Assembly: GCA_913057765.1 (NCBI GenBank)
Contig: CAJXPH010000071.1
Coordinates: 1 to 11,779, forward strand
DNA: 11,779 nt
Direction of reading: 5' to 3'
Origin: an uncultured Campylobacteraceae bacterium
Lineage (GTDB): Bacteria > Campylobacterota > Campylobacteria > Campylobacterales > Arcobacteraceae
The stretch's first letter is position 1. Every line of letters starts with the position of its first letter. The translations under genes and the position numbers were made by a program. The notes below the pieces were generated by a model that saw nothing but the letters and a program-made list of their open reading frames with translations, was not told the DNA's origin and made no database searches. Positions 1 through 7,580 of this stretch are shown in pieces.

Positions 1-55
1 CCGAGATCTACACTATCCTCTTCGTCGGCAGCGTCAAGATGTGTATAAGAGACAG
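1..55 (+). other. Illumina Nextera P5/i5 adapter (not genomic)
   Basis: Positions 1-13 match the 3' end of the P5 oligo, 14-21 (TATCCTCT) are an 8-base i5 index, 22-35 are the Nextera read-1 segment, and 37-55 are the 19-base Tn5 mosaic end AGATGTGTATAAGAGACAG. One extra A at 36 interrupts the standard adapter. Native DNA starts at 56. The minus-strand reading frame of the first gene runs on into this adapter and gains an artificial tail beginning LSLIHI, which should be removed from any protein record. Confidence 0.98.
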
Positions 56-994
56 GTTTAGAAGTTCTGCATTTGTATATAACATTTTTTCAAAATGAGG
101 GATCATCCATTTTTCATCTACACTATATCTATAAAATCCTCCTTCTATTTGATCATATATTCCACCATTTGCCATTGCTTTTAACATTTTTGTTGCTAAT
201 TCTAAAGCTTTTTCATCTTTATATACTGAATATATATCAAGTAATGTTTCAGTAGTTGAAGCATGGGGGAATTTAGGTCGTTCCCCTATTCCTTGATTTT
301 CATGGTCAAAAGAATCATCAACTTCTTTTACAAACTGATTTATTAAAGAAATATTTAAATCTTTTTTTTCATAAGAGGAACTTCTATTCTCTTCTAATAC
401 TCTTTCAATATTATTAGAAATATCATAAATTCTTTTTGTATCAGTTTCAAAACCAGATTTGACATCAAGTAAAAGTTCTTTTATTCCTGTTCGTCCATAT
501 TTTTTTTCAATAGGAATATAAGTAGCTGCAAAAAAAGCTTTTCGTTTAGGAGTTAAAATAATTGTTAAAGGCCATCCCCCAGCTCTTCTATTAACTAAAT
601 TATGAACATTCTGAAAATATTTATCCACATGTGGCATCTCTTCTCTATCAACTTTTATAGAGATGTAGTTTTTATTTAGTATTTTTGCAACTTCTTCATT
701 TTCAAAAGATTCTTCTTCCATAACATGACACCAATGACAAGTGCTATATCCAATAGAAAGAAAAATCATTTTGTTTTCTTTTTTTGCTTTTTCAAAAGCC
801 TTATTATTCCAAGACATCCAATTTACAGGATTATGTGCATGTTGTTGTAAATATGGAGAGTCTTCTTTTATTAACTCATTTGTATATTTTTCTTTTGCAT
901 TTATTGTTATACTCATAATTGCAAATAATAATACAACTTTTATAATCCGAATATAAAAAGATTGATTGATTTGATTTTTTAAAAAACTATTCAT
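56..994 (-). CDS. DUF255 thioredoxin-domain protein (SPATA20/YyaL-like), exported, 3'-truncated
   Basis: The N-terminal thioredoxin-like domain shows the DUF255 hallmarks: SPYLQQHAHNPVNW, a CHWCHVM redox motif (Cys86 and Cys89 from the ATG at 994), DREEMP near 116-121 and a GWPLT segment. The following part (HFEKML near 300-305) begins the alpha/alpha-toroid region. The family is usually about 650-700 aa; only 313 native residues are present because the contig ends in adapter. The first 33 residues form a basic, hydrophobic signal peptide ending ITINA, so the protein probably acts outside the cytoplasm. I prefer the ATG at 992-994: a GAAAG lies 8 nt upstream and it starts 4 bases past the upstream gene's stop. 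The ATG at 1009 would overlap that gene by 11 bases and has its GAAAG directly adjacent. Family function is uncertain (thiol chemistry presumed); co-transcription with a TlpA-like protein supports a periplasmic redox role. Confidence 0.9.
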
Positions 995-998
995 GAAA

Positions 999-1526
999 TC
1001 AACTTTCATCTTTCAATTCATCAATCATCGCTTTTAACTTATCAACACTTAAATGGAAATTATTAAACCTCACAATACCTTTTTTATCTATTAATACAGT
1101 CCATGGAGTACCACCTGTTCTGTAGTTTAGCATCAATTGAGACCTTTGATTATTTAGTCCACTATGTCCAACTGGCATTGTTAGACCATATTGTTTAATT
1201 ATCTTTTTTGCAGCATCTACAGTATTTGTAGAGAAACCTTCAAAAACTGTTTGTATTGCTACAAAAGCAACATCTTTATCATTTGCATAATATTTTGACA
1301 AAGTATTTAATGTAGGAAAGCCATGAGAGTGACATCCTGGACACCATGATTGAAAACCATAAAGATATAAAACCTTACCTTTAAAATCTTCTATATCCAA
1401 TGAACTTTTTCCATTTGTTTGAATCCACTTGTCAACTCCAAAACTTGGCGCTTTTTGTCCTAGTATTCCTGTTGCATTTAAACTCAATGTCAAGAAAAGA
1501 GTTAAGATTATATATTTTAATTTCAT
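999..1526 (-). CDS. TlpA/ResA-like exported thioredoxin-family protein
   Basis: A 175-aa protein with a short signal peptide (MKLKYIILTLFLTLSLNA) followed by an AhpC/TSA-TlpA type thioredoxin fold. The redox motif is WCPGCHSHG (Cys62, Cys65), and the cis-proline loop is GGTP (Thr140-Pro141) followed by WTVLIDKKG, all typical of periplasmic thiol-disulfide oxidoreductases. CPGC differs from the CPPC or CEPC of classical TlpA/ResA, so I do not assign a specific substrate such as cytochrome c maturation. The start is supported by AGGA about 8 nt upstream. The gene is first in a minus-strand operon with the DUF255 protein, its stop lying four bases before the preferred start of that gene. A cytochrome maturation or peroxide-related role would be possible; the sequence does not decide. 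Confidence 0.88.
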   Translation of the reverse strand: MKLKYIILTLFLTLSLNATGILGQKAPSFGVDKWIQTNGKSSLDIEDFKGKVLYLYGFQSWCPGCHSHGFPTLNTLSKYYANDKDVAFVAIQTVFEGFSTNTVDAAKKIIKQYGLTMPVGHSGLNNQRSQLMLNYRTGGTPWTVLIDKKGIVRFNNFHLSVDKLKAMIDELKDES

Positions 1527-1622
1527 AGTTTTTTCCTAAAATAACATTTTTTAGATTTTAGGGAACTAGTGTGTAGTGATTGTTAAATACATGATGACAA
1601 TCAATTTTTTAAAGAAAAAAAT

Positions 1623-1631
1623 TGATATAAT
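1623..1631 (+). promoter_or_regulatory. Extended -10 promoter for the DUF1566 gene
   Basis: TGATATAAT is a perfect TGnTATAAT extended -10 box, 30 bases upstream of the ATG at 1662. No TTGACA-like -35 is visible at the usual distance, only A/T tracts, which fits sigma-70 promoters of Campylobacterota. A ribosome binding site AAGG follows at about 7 nt before the start codon. Confidence 0.6.
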
Positions 1632-1661
1632 AAAATCAAATTTTTATTATAAGGGCACTTA

Positions 1662-2096
1662 ATGAAACTAATTACAACACTAATTTTCACAGCATTTTTA
1701 ACTTTTGCACATGCGGAAATAATAAATGAAAGTGAAAATATCATTAAAGATACAAAGACAAACTTCCTATGGCAAGATGATAAAGCAGCGAAAACTGATA
1801 AAATGAGTTTTCACAAAGCATTAGAATATTGTAAAAATCTAAAAGTTGATAATACGTCAGGATGGGAACTACCTGGTTTCTTAGAACTATTCTCGATAGT
1901 TGATCCAAAAGTATATAATCCAACACTATCAGAGAAATTTAAAAATTTTGTTAATGATAATTACTGGAGTGGTAAAAAGTTTGGACATGGAACAAGTACA
2001 GAAGCAATTGTTATAAACTTTAAATCTGGAGCATTTAACAGAGAACTTATGGTTGATAAATTTCATGTAAGATGTTATAAAAAAGCTACTAACTAG
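1662..2096 (+). CDS. Secreted DUF1566 (Lcl C-terminal-like) domain protein
   Basis: A 144-aa protein with a clear signal peptide ending THAHA-like at residue 18 (FAHA, then EIINE). The mature part is one DUF1566 domain: DTKTNFLWQDD (30-40), the ALEYCKNL helix with Cys57, GWELPGFLELFSIVD (67-81, matching the family's WRLPT-ELxSIVD), NYWSG (100-104), and the closing VRCYK with Cys138, so Cys57-Cys138 may form a disulfide. DUF1566 domains are common in exported proteins of Campylobacterota, often in multi-domain lipoproteins; this is a minimal single-domain version. Function is unknown. It has its own promoter and RBS and is divergent from the TlpA-like gene; 84 bases separate it from pheA. Confidence 0.85.
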   Translation: MKLITTLIFTAFLTFAHAEIINESENIIKDTKTNFLWQDDKAAKTDKMSFHKALEYCKNLKVDNTSGWELPGFLELFSIVDPKVYNPTLSEKFKNFVNDNYWSGKKFGHGTSTEAIVINFKSGAFNRELMVDKFHVRCYKKATN

Positions 2097-2180
2097 ACCT
2101 GTAAAAGAATAAGCACTTGAGATAACTTAAGTTTTAACCTATCATATTGTAAAATACGCAAATTTAAATTAGGTATTTTA

Positions 2181-3041
2181 ATGAATAAAAAAACTATAGC
2201 CTACCAAGGTGTACGAGGTGCTTATTCTCACTTAGCATGTAATAACGTTTTTCCAGAATCAAATTCAATTGCTTGTGAAAGTTTTCAAGAAGCAATGTCT
2301 TTAGTTGAAAAAGGGGAAGCAGATCTTGCAATGATTCCTGTTGAGAATTCAACTGCAGGTAGAGTAGAAGAAATCTATAGACTTATTCCAAAGATGGAAT
2401 TAAACATTTTAGATGAGCATTTTGAGCCAGTAAAACACTGTCTTTTAGGACTTAAAGATTCATCAATATCTGATATAAAATATGTTTCTTCTCATCCTCA
2501 GGCACTTGCCCAGTGTCATGTAAATATAACAAATAGAAATATTGAGGCAATAGCAAAATTCGATACAGCAGGTTCTGCTCAAGAGTTAACATCTATGAGA
2601 GACAAGGCTCATGGAGCGATTGCATCAAGTCTATCAGCTGAGCTATATGATCTAAATATCTTAGATGATAATTTTGGCGATCATCATGGAAATACCACGA
2701 GGTTTCTTATACTTTCAAAAGATATGTTAATTCCAGAGTATGATGAGAATGAATCATATATTACATCACTAGTTTTTGAAGTAAGAGATATCCCTTCATC
2801 TTTATATAAAGCATTAGGAGGGTTTGCTACAAATGGAGTGAATCTTATAAAACTAGAAAGTTATTCAGTTCCAGGGAGTATGAAAGCAACTCAGTTTCAT
2901 ATAGATATAGATGGACATATTAGTGAAAAAAAATTACAGCTTGCACTTGAAGAGTTGAAATTCTTTGCAAAAGATATGAAACAATTAGGTGTGTATAAAA
3001 GAAATCCTTATAGAGATGTAATGAAAACTTTTAATAAATAA
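2181..3041 (+). CDS. pheA: Prephenate dehydratase (monofunctional, with ACT domain)
   Basis: Catalyses decarboxylation and dehydration of prephenate to phenylpyruvate, the committed step to phenylalanine. The catalytic region starts at once with IAYQGVRGAYSH, then MIPVENSTAGRVEEIY (51-66), SSHPQALAQC (103-112) and the diagnostic HGNTTRF (169-175, including the essential Thr-Thr/Arg-Phe). A C-terminal ACT domain follows (about 195-275) with the ESYSVPG segment (226-232) that corresponds to the Phe-binding ESRP motif, so feedback inhibition by phenylalanine is expected. At 286 aa there is no N-terminal chorismate mutase domain, unlike the P-protein form of about 360 aa found in many proteobacteria; the motifs resemble the alphaproteobacterial monofunctional type. 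The ATG is preceded by TAGG at about 8 nt. No neighbour belongs to the aromatic pathway. Confidence 0.93.
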   Translation: MNKKTIAYQGVRGAYSHLACNNVFPESNSIACESFQEAMSLVEKGEADLAMIPVENSTAGRVEEIYRLIPKMELNILDEHFEPVKHCLLGLKDSSISDIKYVSSHPQALAQCHVNITNRNIEAIAKFDTAGSAQELTSMRDKAHGAIASSLSAELYDLNILDDNFGDHHGNTTRFLILSKDMLIPEYDENESYITSLVFEVRDIPSSLYKALGGFATNGVNLIKLESYSVPGSMKATQFHIDIDGHISEKKLQLALEELKFFAKDMKQLGVYKRNPYRDVMKTFNK

Positions 3042-3060
3042 AAGTTTCATTTATTTTTTT
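3021..3060 (+). terminator. AT-rich rho-independent terminator of pheA
   Basis: ATGAAA-A-CTTTT (3021-3032) pairs with AAAAG-TTTCAT (3040-3050) with one bulged base and a 7-nt loop, followed by TTATTTTTTT (3051-3060). The 5' arm lies inside the last codons of pheA, and the U-tract reaches the stop codon of the convergent nudC gene. There is no U-tract in the opposite direction, so it serves the plus strand only. Confidence 0.7.
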
Positions 3061-3952
3061 ATTCTTCTACCCAAACTTCTAATATATTTCTAGCAATTGC
3101 AATTTTATGAGGAATAGAAAAAATAGAAGTTTCTTTACCATTTAAAACTGCTCGGACTTCATCTTTATGAACCCAAATAGCATCAGCTATTTCATTTTTA
3201 TCTAGCGTTAATTCTTGAGTTCTTGCTTTCATTCTCATTCCAACCATTAAAGTTGAAGGGAAAGGCCAAGGTTGAGAAAATAAATATTCAGTATCGTATC
3301 CTTCAATTCCAGCTTCCTCAAAAAGTTCACGTTGGGCTGCACCTTCAAAAGTTTCACCAGATTCAACATAACCTGCAAGACAAGAATACCTTCCTTCTTT
3401 AAAATTAACTCCTCGTCCAAGTAAACAATACTCACCAAAAGTAACAAGCATTATAACCGCAGAATCTACTCTTGGGAAATGCTCCTTTTTACAAATAACA
3501 CAATCTCTTCTCCATCCTGCATTAACAATAATAGTTTTATTTCCACAGCTTGAACAAAATTGATGTGATTCATGCCAATTTAAAACAGATGCTCCTTGAG
3601 CTAATATTCCAAATTTGTTTTCATCTAAAAAATCAAGATTCACAAAATCTCGAAGAGATATTTTTGATAAGTTATTTTTTAATTCTGCTTTTAATGTTGT
3701 AGCAAAATATGTTACCCCTTCATATTCTCCTAAAAGTATAATATCTTCATTGGCTATGTTATATTCATTTATTAGATTTCTTTGAAATAAACATATCTTA
3801 TTTTTTTCATCTATAATAATGCTACTTCCATCAAATAATAGAAAAAGTGTATTTTTAGATTCTTTTAATTTTTCAACTTTTAAATCATTTCTTCGTATTT
3901 GGTCAAGCCTATTTAAAGGGTTTTGACTAAAGTATGGATATAAATTTTTCAT
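3059..3952 (-). CDS. nudC: NADH pyrophosphatase / Nudix hydrolase (NudC family)
   Basis: Hydrolyses NAD(H) to NMN(H) and AMP; in E. coli NudC also removes NAD caps from RNA. The 297-aa protein has the NudC layout: a poorly conserved N-terminal domain (1-125), a zinc ribbon with CSSC and CVIC (Cys133, 136, 151, 154), and a Nudix domain. The Nudix box is complete from Gly194 to Ile216 (E200, REL 208-210, EE 212-213, G215). The NADH-specificity motif SQPWPFPST follows at 226-234, which separates NudC from other Nudix hydrolases. The C-terminal IPHKIAIARNIL helix is also typical. The start is supported by AAGGA about 6 nt upstream. It is a single gene, convergent with pheA, and cytoplasmic. Confidence 0.95.
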   Translation of the reverse strand: MKNLYPYFSQNPLNRLDQIRRNDLKVEKLKESKNTLFLLFDGSSIIIDEKNKICLFQRNLINEYNIANEDIILLGEYEGVTYFATTLKAELKNNLSKISLRDFVNLDFLDENKFGILAQGASVLNWHESHQFCSSCGNKTIIVNAGWRRDCVICKKEHFPRVDSAVIMLVTFGEYCLLGRGVNFKEGRYSCLAGYVESGETFEGAAQRELFEEAGIEGYDTEYLFSQPWPFPSTLMVGMRMKARTQELTLDKNEIADAIWVHKDEVRAVLNGKETSIFSIPHKIAIARNILEVWVEE

Positions 3953-3985
3953 ATTATTCCTTTTATATATATGCTATTTTATATG

Positions 3986-3991
3986 ATTATA
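3986..3991 (-). promoter_or_regulatory. Candidate -10 box for nudC
   Basis: On the minus strand TATAAT lies 34 bases upstream of the nudC ATG, with no convincing -35. The sequence is AT-rich, so a chance match is possible. The opposite strand of the same spot reads GATTATAGAT, which could be a weak plus-strand -10. Confidence 0.4.
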
Positions 3992-4099
3992 GATTAGATA
4001 TTTATTTTAATTTTGAAGTAATAAATTAGTAAAAAGATAAATTCTTTTTAAGAGAGGGCAAAAGCACACTTTTACTACACTTTGCTTTATTATACTTTC

Positions 4100-4125
4100 A
4101 ATTCGTAAGTAAACATATACGAATT
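4100..4125. repeat. Inverted repeat (8-bp stem) in the nudC-mfd intergenic region
   Basis: AATTCGTA (4100-4107) and TACGAATT (4118-4125) form a perfect 8-bp stem with a 10-nt loop, followed on the plus strand by three more T. The rest of the 251-base intergenic region (3953-4203) holds a small AAAAG-CACA-CTTTT hairpin near 4062-4077 and the terminator stem at 4167-4200. No ORF, tRNA or recognised RNA family is visible there. Confidence 0.45.
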
Positions 4126-4166
4126 TTTAGAGATTTGTAGTTGTTAGTATTTTTAGACTCCTCCCT

Positions 4167-4205
4167 AAAAGGTAAAAGAATATCCCATCTTTTACCTTTT
4201 TTTTT
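4167..4205. terminator. Strong hairpin terminator downstream of mfd, bidirectional
   Basis: AAAAGGTAAAAGA (4167-4179) and TCTTTTACCTTTT (4188-4200) are perfectly complementary over 13 bp with an 8-nt loop. It begins four bases past the mfd stop and probably ends the mfd operon. The longer T-run (nine T, 4197-4205) follows the stem on the plus strand; on the minus strand only four T of the stem itself precede AGGG. The stronger polarity is therefore for a plus-strand transcript, although no plus-strand gene precedes it. Confidence 0.75.
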
Positions 4206-7191
4206 ACTTCCTCAAATATTTTAAAGTTGTTGCAATAATATCATCATCGTCTTTACTTGGACTTTTTATAGTCTCTTTAGTCTCATCGGATTTTGTGAAA
4301 GTTATATTCATTTCATAAGAACTTATAGTTTTTATCCCTTTTGCAATTGCAAGTATTTTTATCATAATTAATTCTAAGAATTGTCTTGTTGGAATATCAG
4401 GCTTTCCAAATCTATCTTCCATCTCTTCTTCTATTTCATATACCATTTGCTTTTCTTGTGCTTTAGAAAGTCTTCTATATAATTCAAGTCTTACTCTATC
4501 TTCTACAATGTAATCACTTGAAATAAATGCAGAAATAGCAAGTTTTATATCAACAGTTTTCGTTTCTTCTTTTGTATCACCACTTAAAGTTGAAAGCGCA
4601 TCTTCAAGCATCTTAAGATATAAACCATAACCTATTTGTTTGATATGTCCACTTTGAGCTTCACCAACAATATTCCCACCACCTCTTATTTCTAAATCTT
4701 GATGAGCAAGTGCTGTTCCACTTCCTAAGTATGAGTTTGATTCTAAAGCCACAAGTCTTTTAATAGCATCTGAAGTTATCTTCTTTTTATCTTCAACAAC
4801 GTAATAACAGAACCCTTCTTTATCACTTCGTCCAACTCTACCGCGAAGCTGATGTAGATCAGCAATACCAAATCTATCTGCCCCATCAATTATAATTGAG
4901 TTAGCATTTGGCAGATGAATTCCTGATTCTACAATCGAAGTTGCTAAGATAATATCAAATTCTTTATTATCAAATTTTTCAATAATCTTTTCAGCATCCC
5001 CTGGTTTGATTTTTGAATGAAGTACTTCTATTTTTATATTTGGAACAATTTCTTCTATATCAGCTTTTTTTGCATCAATTGAAGCGATATTATTATGTAC
5101 ATAAAAAAGTTGTCCACCTCTTCTTTTTTCCCTAAGGATTATCTCTTTAATCAACTTATCATTATATTCTTTTACATAAGTTCTAACACCTAATCTTTCA
5201 CTTGGAGGGGTTAGTAGTGAACTCATACCTTTTAGTTTTGATAAAGCTAAATTTAGAGTTCTTGGTATTGGAGTAGCACTCATAGAGAAAATATGAACAT
5301 CATCTCTTAATTCTTTTAATTTCTCTTTTTGTTTAACTCCAAACTTATGTTCTTCATCAATAATAACCAAAGCTAAATCTTTTGTTTTTACAGATAATAA
5401 AGAATGTGTTCCTATTACTAAATCTAAACTACCATCTTGAAGAGATTTTTTAATCTCACTTTTCTCTTTTGTTGAAGTTTTACTATCAAGCTTAGCAAGT
5501 CTAATACCATAGCCTTCAAATCTCTTTTGCATACTGTGATAGTGTTGAGAAGTTAAAAGTGTTGTAGGACATACAAAAAGTGCTTGAAAGCCATCTAGCA
5601 CTGTTGCTAGAATTGCATTCATTGCAACTTCTGTCTTACCAAATCCAACATCACCAGAGAGCAATCTATCCATAACTCGACCCGAACTTATATCTTCATA
5701 TATTTCTTTTATACTTCTTGCTTGATCTTTCGTATAATCAAAACCTGCAGAATTTACAAAATCACTTAATACTTTTTTATCTGTATTGATTTTTATACCA
5801 TTTATAAGTTCACGTGCAGCTGCTAGTTTTATAATATCATTTGCAATTGCAAATAGTCTATCTTTTACTTTTTCTTTTAACTTAGCAAAACTACCTTTTC
5901 CAAGTTTATCCACAACTGCATATGAATTTCCATCTGCAACATATCTATCAATTAAATCAATATTTTCAACAGGAAGTAAAAGTTTATCATCACCGGCATA
6001 CTGTACGACAACAAAATCTCTTTTTGCTCCCATTACAACAACTGGTTCAATTCCTTTATATTGTCCAATACCATGTTTTTCATGTACTACAAAATCTCCA
6101 GTTTGTAACTCATCAATAACAAGTCGTATTTTCTTTTTTCTTCTTTTCTTTATCTCTTTATTTAAAGAGATTATTACTTCATCGTTACTTACAAGATTTA
6201 AAATATATGGTTCAAATACATAATTAATATCTTTGTTAGTTAACTCTAAATCATAAGCTTTTACTTTAGCTTCAGTTGAAGAAATGATTGTAATTTTTTT
6301 ACCTTCATGAAAAGAGATAAACTCTTTTACATTTGCAGGGGCAATCTCTTTGTAATCTTTTGCATTAAAAATCTGTGGAGTTGATAAAAACTTATCTTTA
6401 TTTATTCGTTTATCTTCAAATAAATATGCTTCATCTAATTCTTCAAGAGCATCTTTAGTAATAAATGAATTTAAGTTATGTGGTAAATATTCACCTAAAT
6501 CATTTAAATACCAAAATCCTAAAGAATGTATATCTTTTATAAAAGCATCAGATTCGACAGTTTCTATTTGTTCATTTATCTCATCAAGTGAAGATTCATC
6601 TAAAGCAAGAAAAGCCGGAGTTATTTTGAAACTTTCTAATTCTTCTTTTTCACTCTTTTGATCTTCAATATCAAATTTTCGTATACTTTCAACTTCATCA
6701 TCAAAAAGAGATACTCTAAATCCTGTTTCACTTCCAAGTGGACAAATATCAATGATATCTCCCCTAATAGAAACCTCAGCTTCAGAAGTTACTATATCAA
6801 CAAAATAGTATCCCCAATTATAAAGTTTGCTTTTAAACTCTTCAATATTTATAGTTTCTGCAAAATTTATTTCAAAAGAATCAAAACACTTTTCTTTTGG
6901 CATGGGAAAAGAGATTGTTCTAATTGGAGAAATTAATATTTTATTCTGTTTTTTATATGAATAATATCCAGTTAACGATTTAGTAATATCTTGAAGTTCT
7001 GTTGAAAAAGATAGTAAGTCATCTCCAAAATTTGCTCTAAAATCTGATAATACAAAAGGAGTAAAACCTAAAAGAGAAACGATATCAGAGGCTTCTTGGG
7101 CTTGTTTATCATCATTTACAATTAATAATTGACACTCTTTTAATCTTTTTTCATTGTTTAAATTTTTTAAAAATTCATAAATATTGTTCAC
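4204..7191 (-). CDS. mfd: Transcription-repair coupling factor Mfd
   Basis: An ATP-driven DNA translocase that removes RNA polymerase stalled at lesions and recruits UvrA/UvrB. The N-terminal 1-340 is the degenerate UvrB-homology module (for example SIRGDIIDICPLG at 141-153). The RNA polymerase-interaction domain follows with DFVVHEKHGIGQYKGIEPV (366-384). The SF2 translocase has Walker A GDVGFGKT (513-520), DEEH (612-615), SAT (638-640) and motif VI QLRGRVGR (781-788), preceded by SIVESGIHLPNA; the C-terminal regulatory domain starts near 880. At 995 aa it is shorter than the E. coli protein (about 1148 aa). The start is GTG (7189-7191), sharing its G with the TAG stop of the upstream 104-aa gene, so the two are probably translationally coupled. 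AGAAG lies about 9 nt upstream. Confidence 0.97.
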   Translation of the reverse strand: MNNIYEFLKNLNNEKRLKECQLLIVNDDKQAQEASDIVSLLGFTPFVLSDFRANFGDDLLSFSTELQDITKSLTGYYSYKKQNKILISPIRTISFPMPKEKCFDSFEINFAETINIEEFKSKLYNWGYYFVDIVTSEAEVSIRGDIIDICPLGSETGFRVSLFDDEVESIRKFDIEDQKSEKEELESFKITPAFLALDESSLDEINEQIETVESDAFIKDIHSLGFWYLNDLGEYLPHNLNSFITKDALEELDEAYLFEDKRINKDKFLSTPQIFNAKDYKEIAPANVKEFISFHEGKKITIISSTEAKVKAYDLELTNKDINYVFEPYILNLVSNDEVIISLNKEIKKRRKKKIRLVIDELQTGDFVVHEKHGIGQYKGIEPVVVMGAKRDFVVVQYAGDDKLLLPVENIDLIDRYVADGNSYAVVDKLGKGSFAKLKEKVKDRLFAIANDIIKLAAARELINGIKINTDKKVLSDFVNSAGFDYTKDQARSIKEIYEDISSGRVMDRLLSGDVGFGKTEVAMNAILATVLDGFQALFVCPTTLLTSQHYHSMQKRFEGYGIRLAKLDSKTSTKEKSEIKKSLQDGSLDLVIGTHSLLSVKTKDLALVIIDEEHKFGVKQKEKLKELRDDVHIFSMSATPIPRTLNLALSKLKGMSSLLTPPSERLGVRTYVKEYNDKLIKEIILREKRRGGQLFYVHNNIASIDAKKADIEEIVPNIKIEVLHSKIKPGDAEKIIEKFDNKEFDIILATSIVESGIHLPNANSIIIDGADRFGIADLHQLRGRVGRSDKEGFCYYVVEDKKKITSDAIKRLVALESNSYLGSGTALAHQDLEIRGGGNIVGEAQSGHIKQIGYGLYLKMLEDALSTLSGDTKEETKTVDIKLAISAFISSDYIVEDRVRLELYRRLSKAQEKQMVYEIEEEMEDRFGKPDIPTRQFLELIMIKILAIAKGIKTISSYEMNITFTKSDETKETIKSPSKDDDDIIATTLKYLRK

Positions 7192-7505
7192 TATTTAGCT
7201 TCTTTTGTCTCTTCAACTAATTCAAAATCATTTGTATTTTTATCATAATAATATGAAGGGTAAGGAGTCTCATTTAAAAGAAAAATAAGATTTGCATTTG
7301 CAAAATTCGTTTTTTGTAACCCTTTTTTAAATACTTCTAAAATATATGCTTTTGTTGAAAAAGTTGTAGTAGATGATTTTGCAGTATAAACAAAATCTTC
7401 ACTATCAACTGTTTTAAATCCTTCTTTAACTACATGTTTCTCAAACTTTTCTTTATCTTCTAAACCTGCTACATCTAATAAAACTAATACTTCTAATTGA
7501 TCCAT
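7191..7505 (-). CDS. Conserved-looking 104-aa protein of unknown function, coupled to mfd
   Basis: I do not recognise this family. It is a small acidic cytoplasmic protein without signal peptide or membrane segment. The order of elements (LEVLVLLDVAG strand, KEKFEKHVVKEG helix, FKTVDSEDFVYTAKS strand, Ser/Thr-rich turn, YILEVFKKGLQK helix, ANLIFLLNE strand) could be a ferredoxin-like alpha/beta fold of the kind seen in VapD or Cas2, but no catalytic residues support either assignment. A good RBS (AGGA, 7 nt before the ATG) supports the start. Its stop overlaps the mfd GTG by one base, so it is the promoter-proximal partner in the mfd operon and may share its expression. Confidence 0.75.
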   Translation of the reverse strand: MDQLEVLVLLDVAGLEDKEKFEKHVVKEGFKTVDSEDFVYTAKSSTTTFSTKAYILEVFKKGLQKTNFANANLIFLLNETPYPSYYYDKNTNDFELVEETKEAK

Positions 7506-7520
7506 TTCTAATCCTACTTT

Positions 7521-7580
7521 TTACTTCATTACCAATGCACTTACTAAACCAATAAGTCCACCAAAAATTGCATCTACACA
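7521..7580 (-). pseudogene. Possible 3' remnant of a membrane-protein gene
   Basis: On the minus strand a frame ending in TAA (7521-7523) encodes VDAIFGGLIGLVSALVMK, a typical glycine-rich transmembrane segment. It ends 15 bases before the ATG of the 104-aa gene, exactly as an upstream operon gene would. No start codon exists: an in-frame TGA lies two codons further upstream, and the preceding DNA to 7720 has no coding character. It may be the tail of a gene cut off by recombination, a frameshifted small ORF, or chance. The rest of the 7506-7720 intergenic region shows only a TATTGCAATA palindrome (7628-7637) and AT-rich sequence that may hold the mfd-operon promoter. Confidence 0.25.

Noticed and set aside
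2124..2133. AACTTAAGTT palindrome upstream of pheA
   Set aside because: A 10-bp AT-rich palindrome is expected by chance at this composition, and no second copy or promoter alignment supports an operator.
5786..6223. Plus-strand ORF of 145 codons
   Set aside because: It lies entirely antisense to the mfd region encoding the RNA polymerase-interaction domain, is Ser/Thr/Phe/Ile-rich as expected for a reverse-strand shadow, and has no RBS or recognisable domain.
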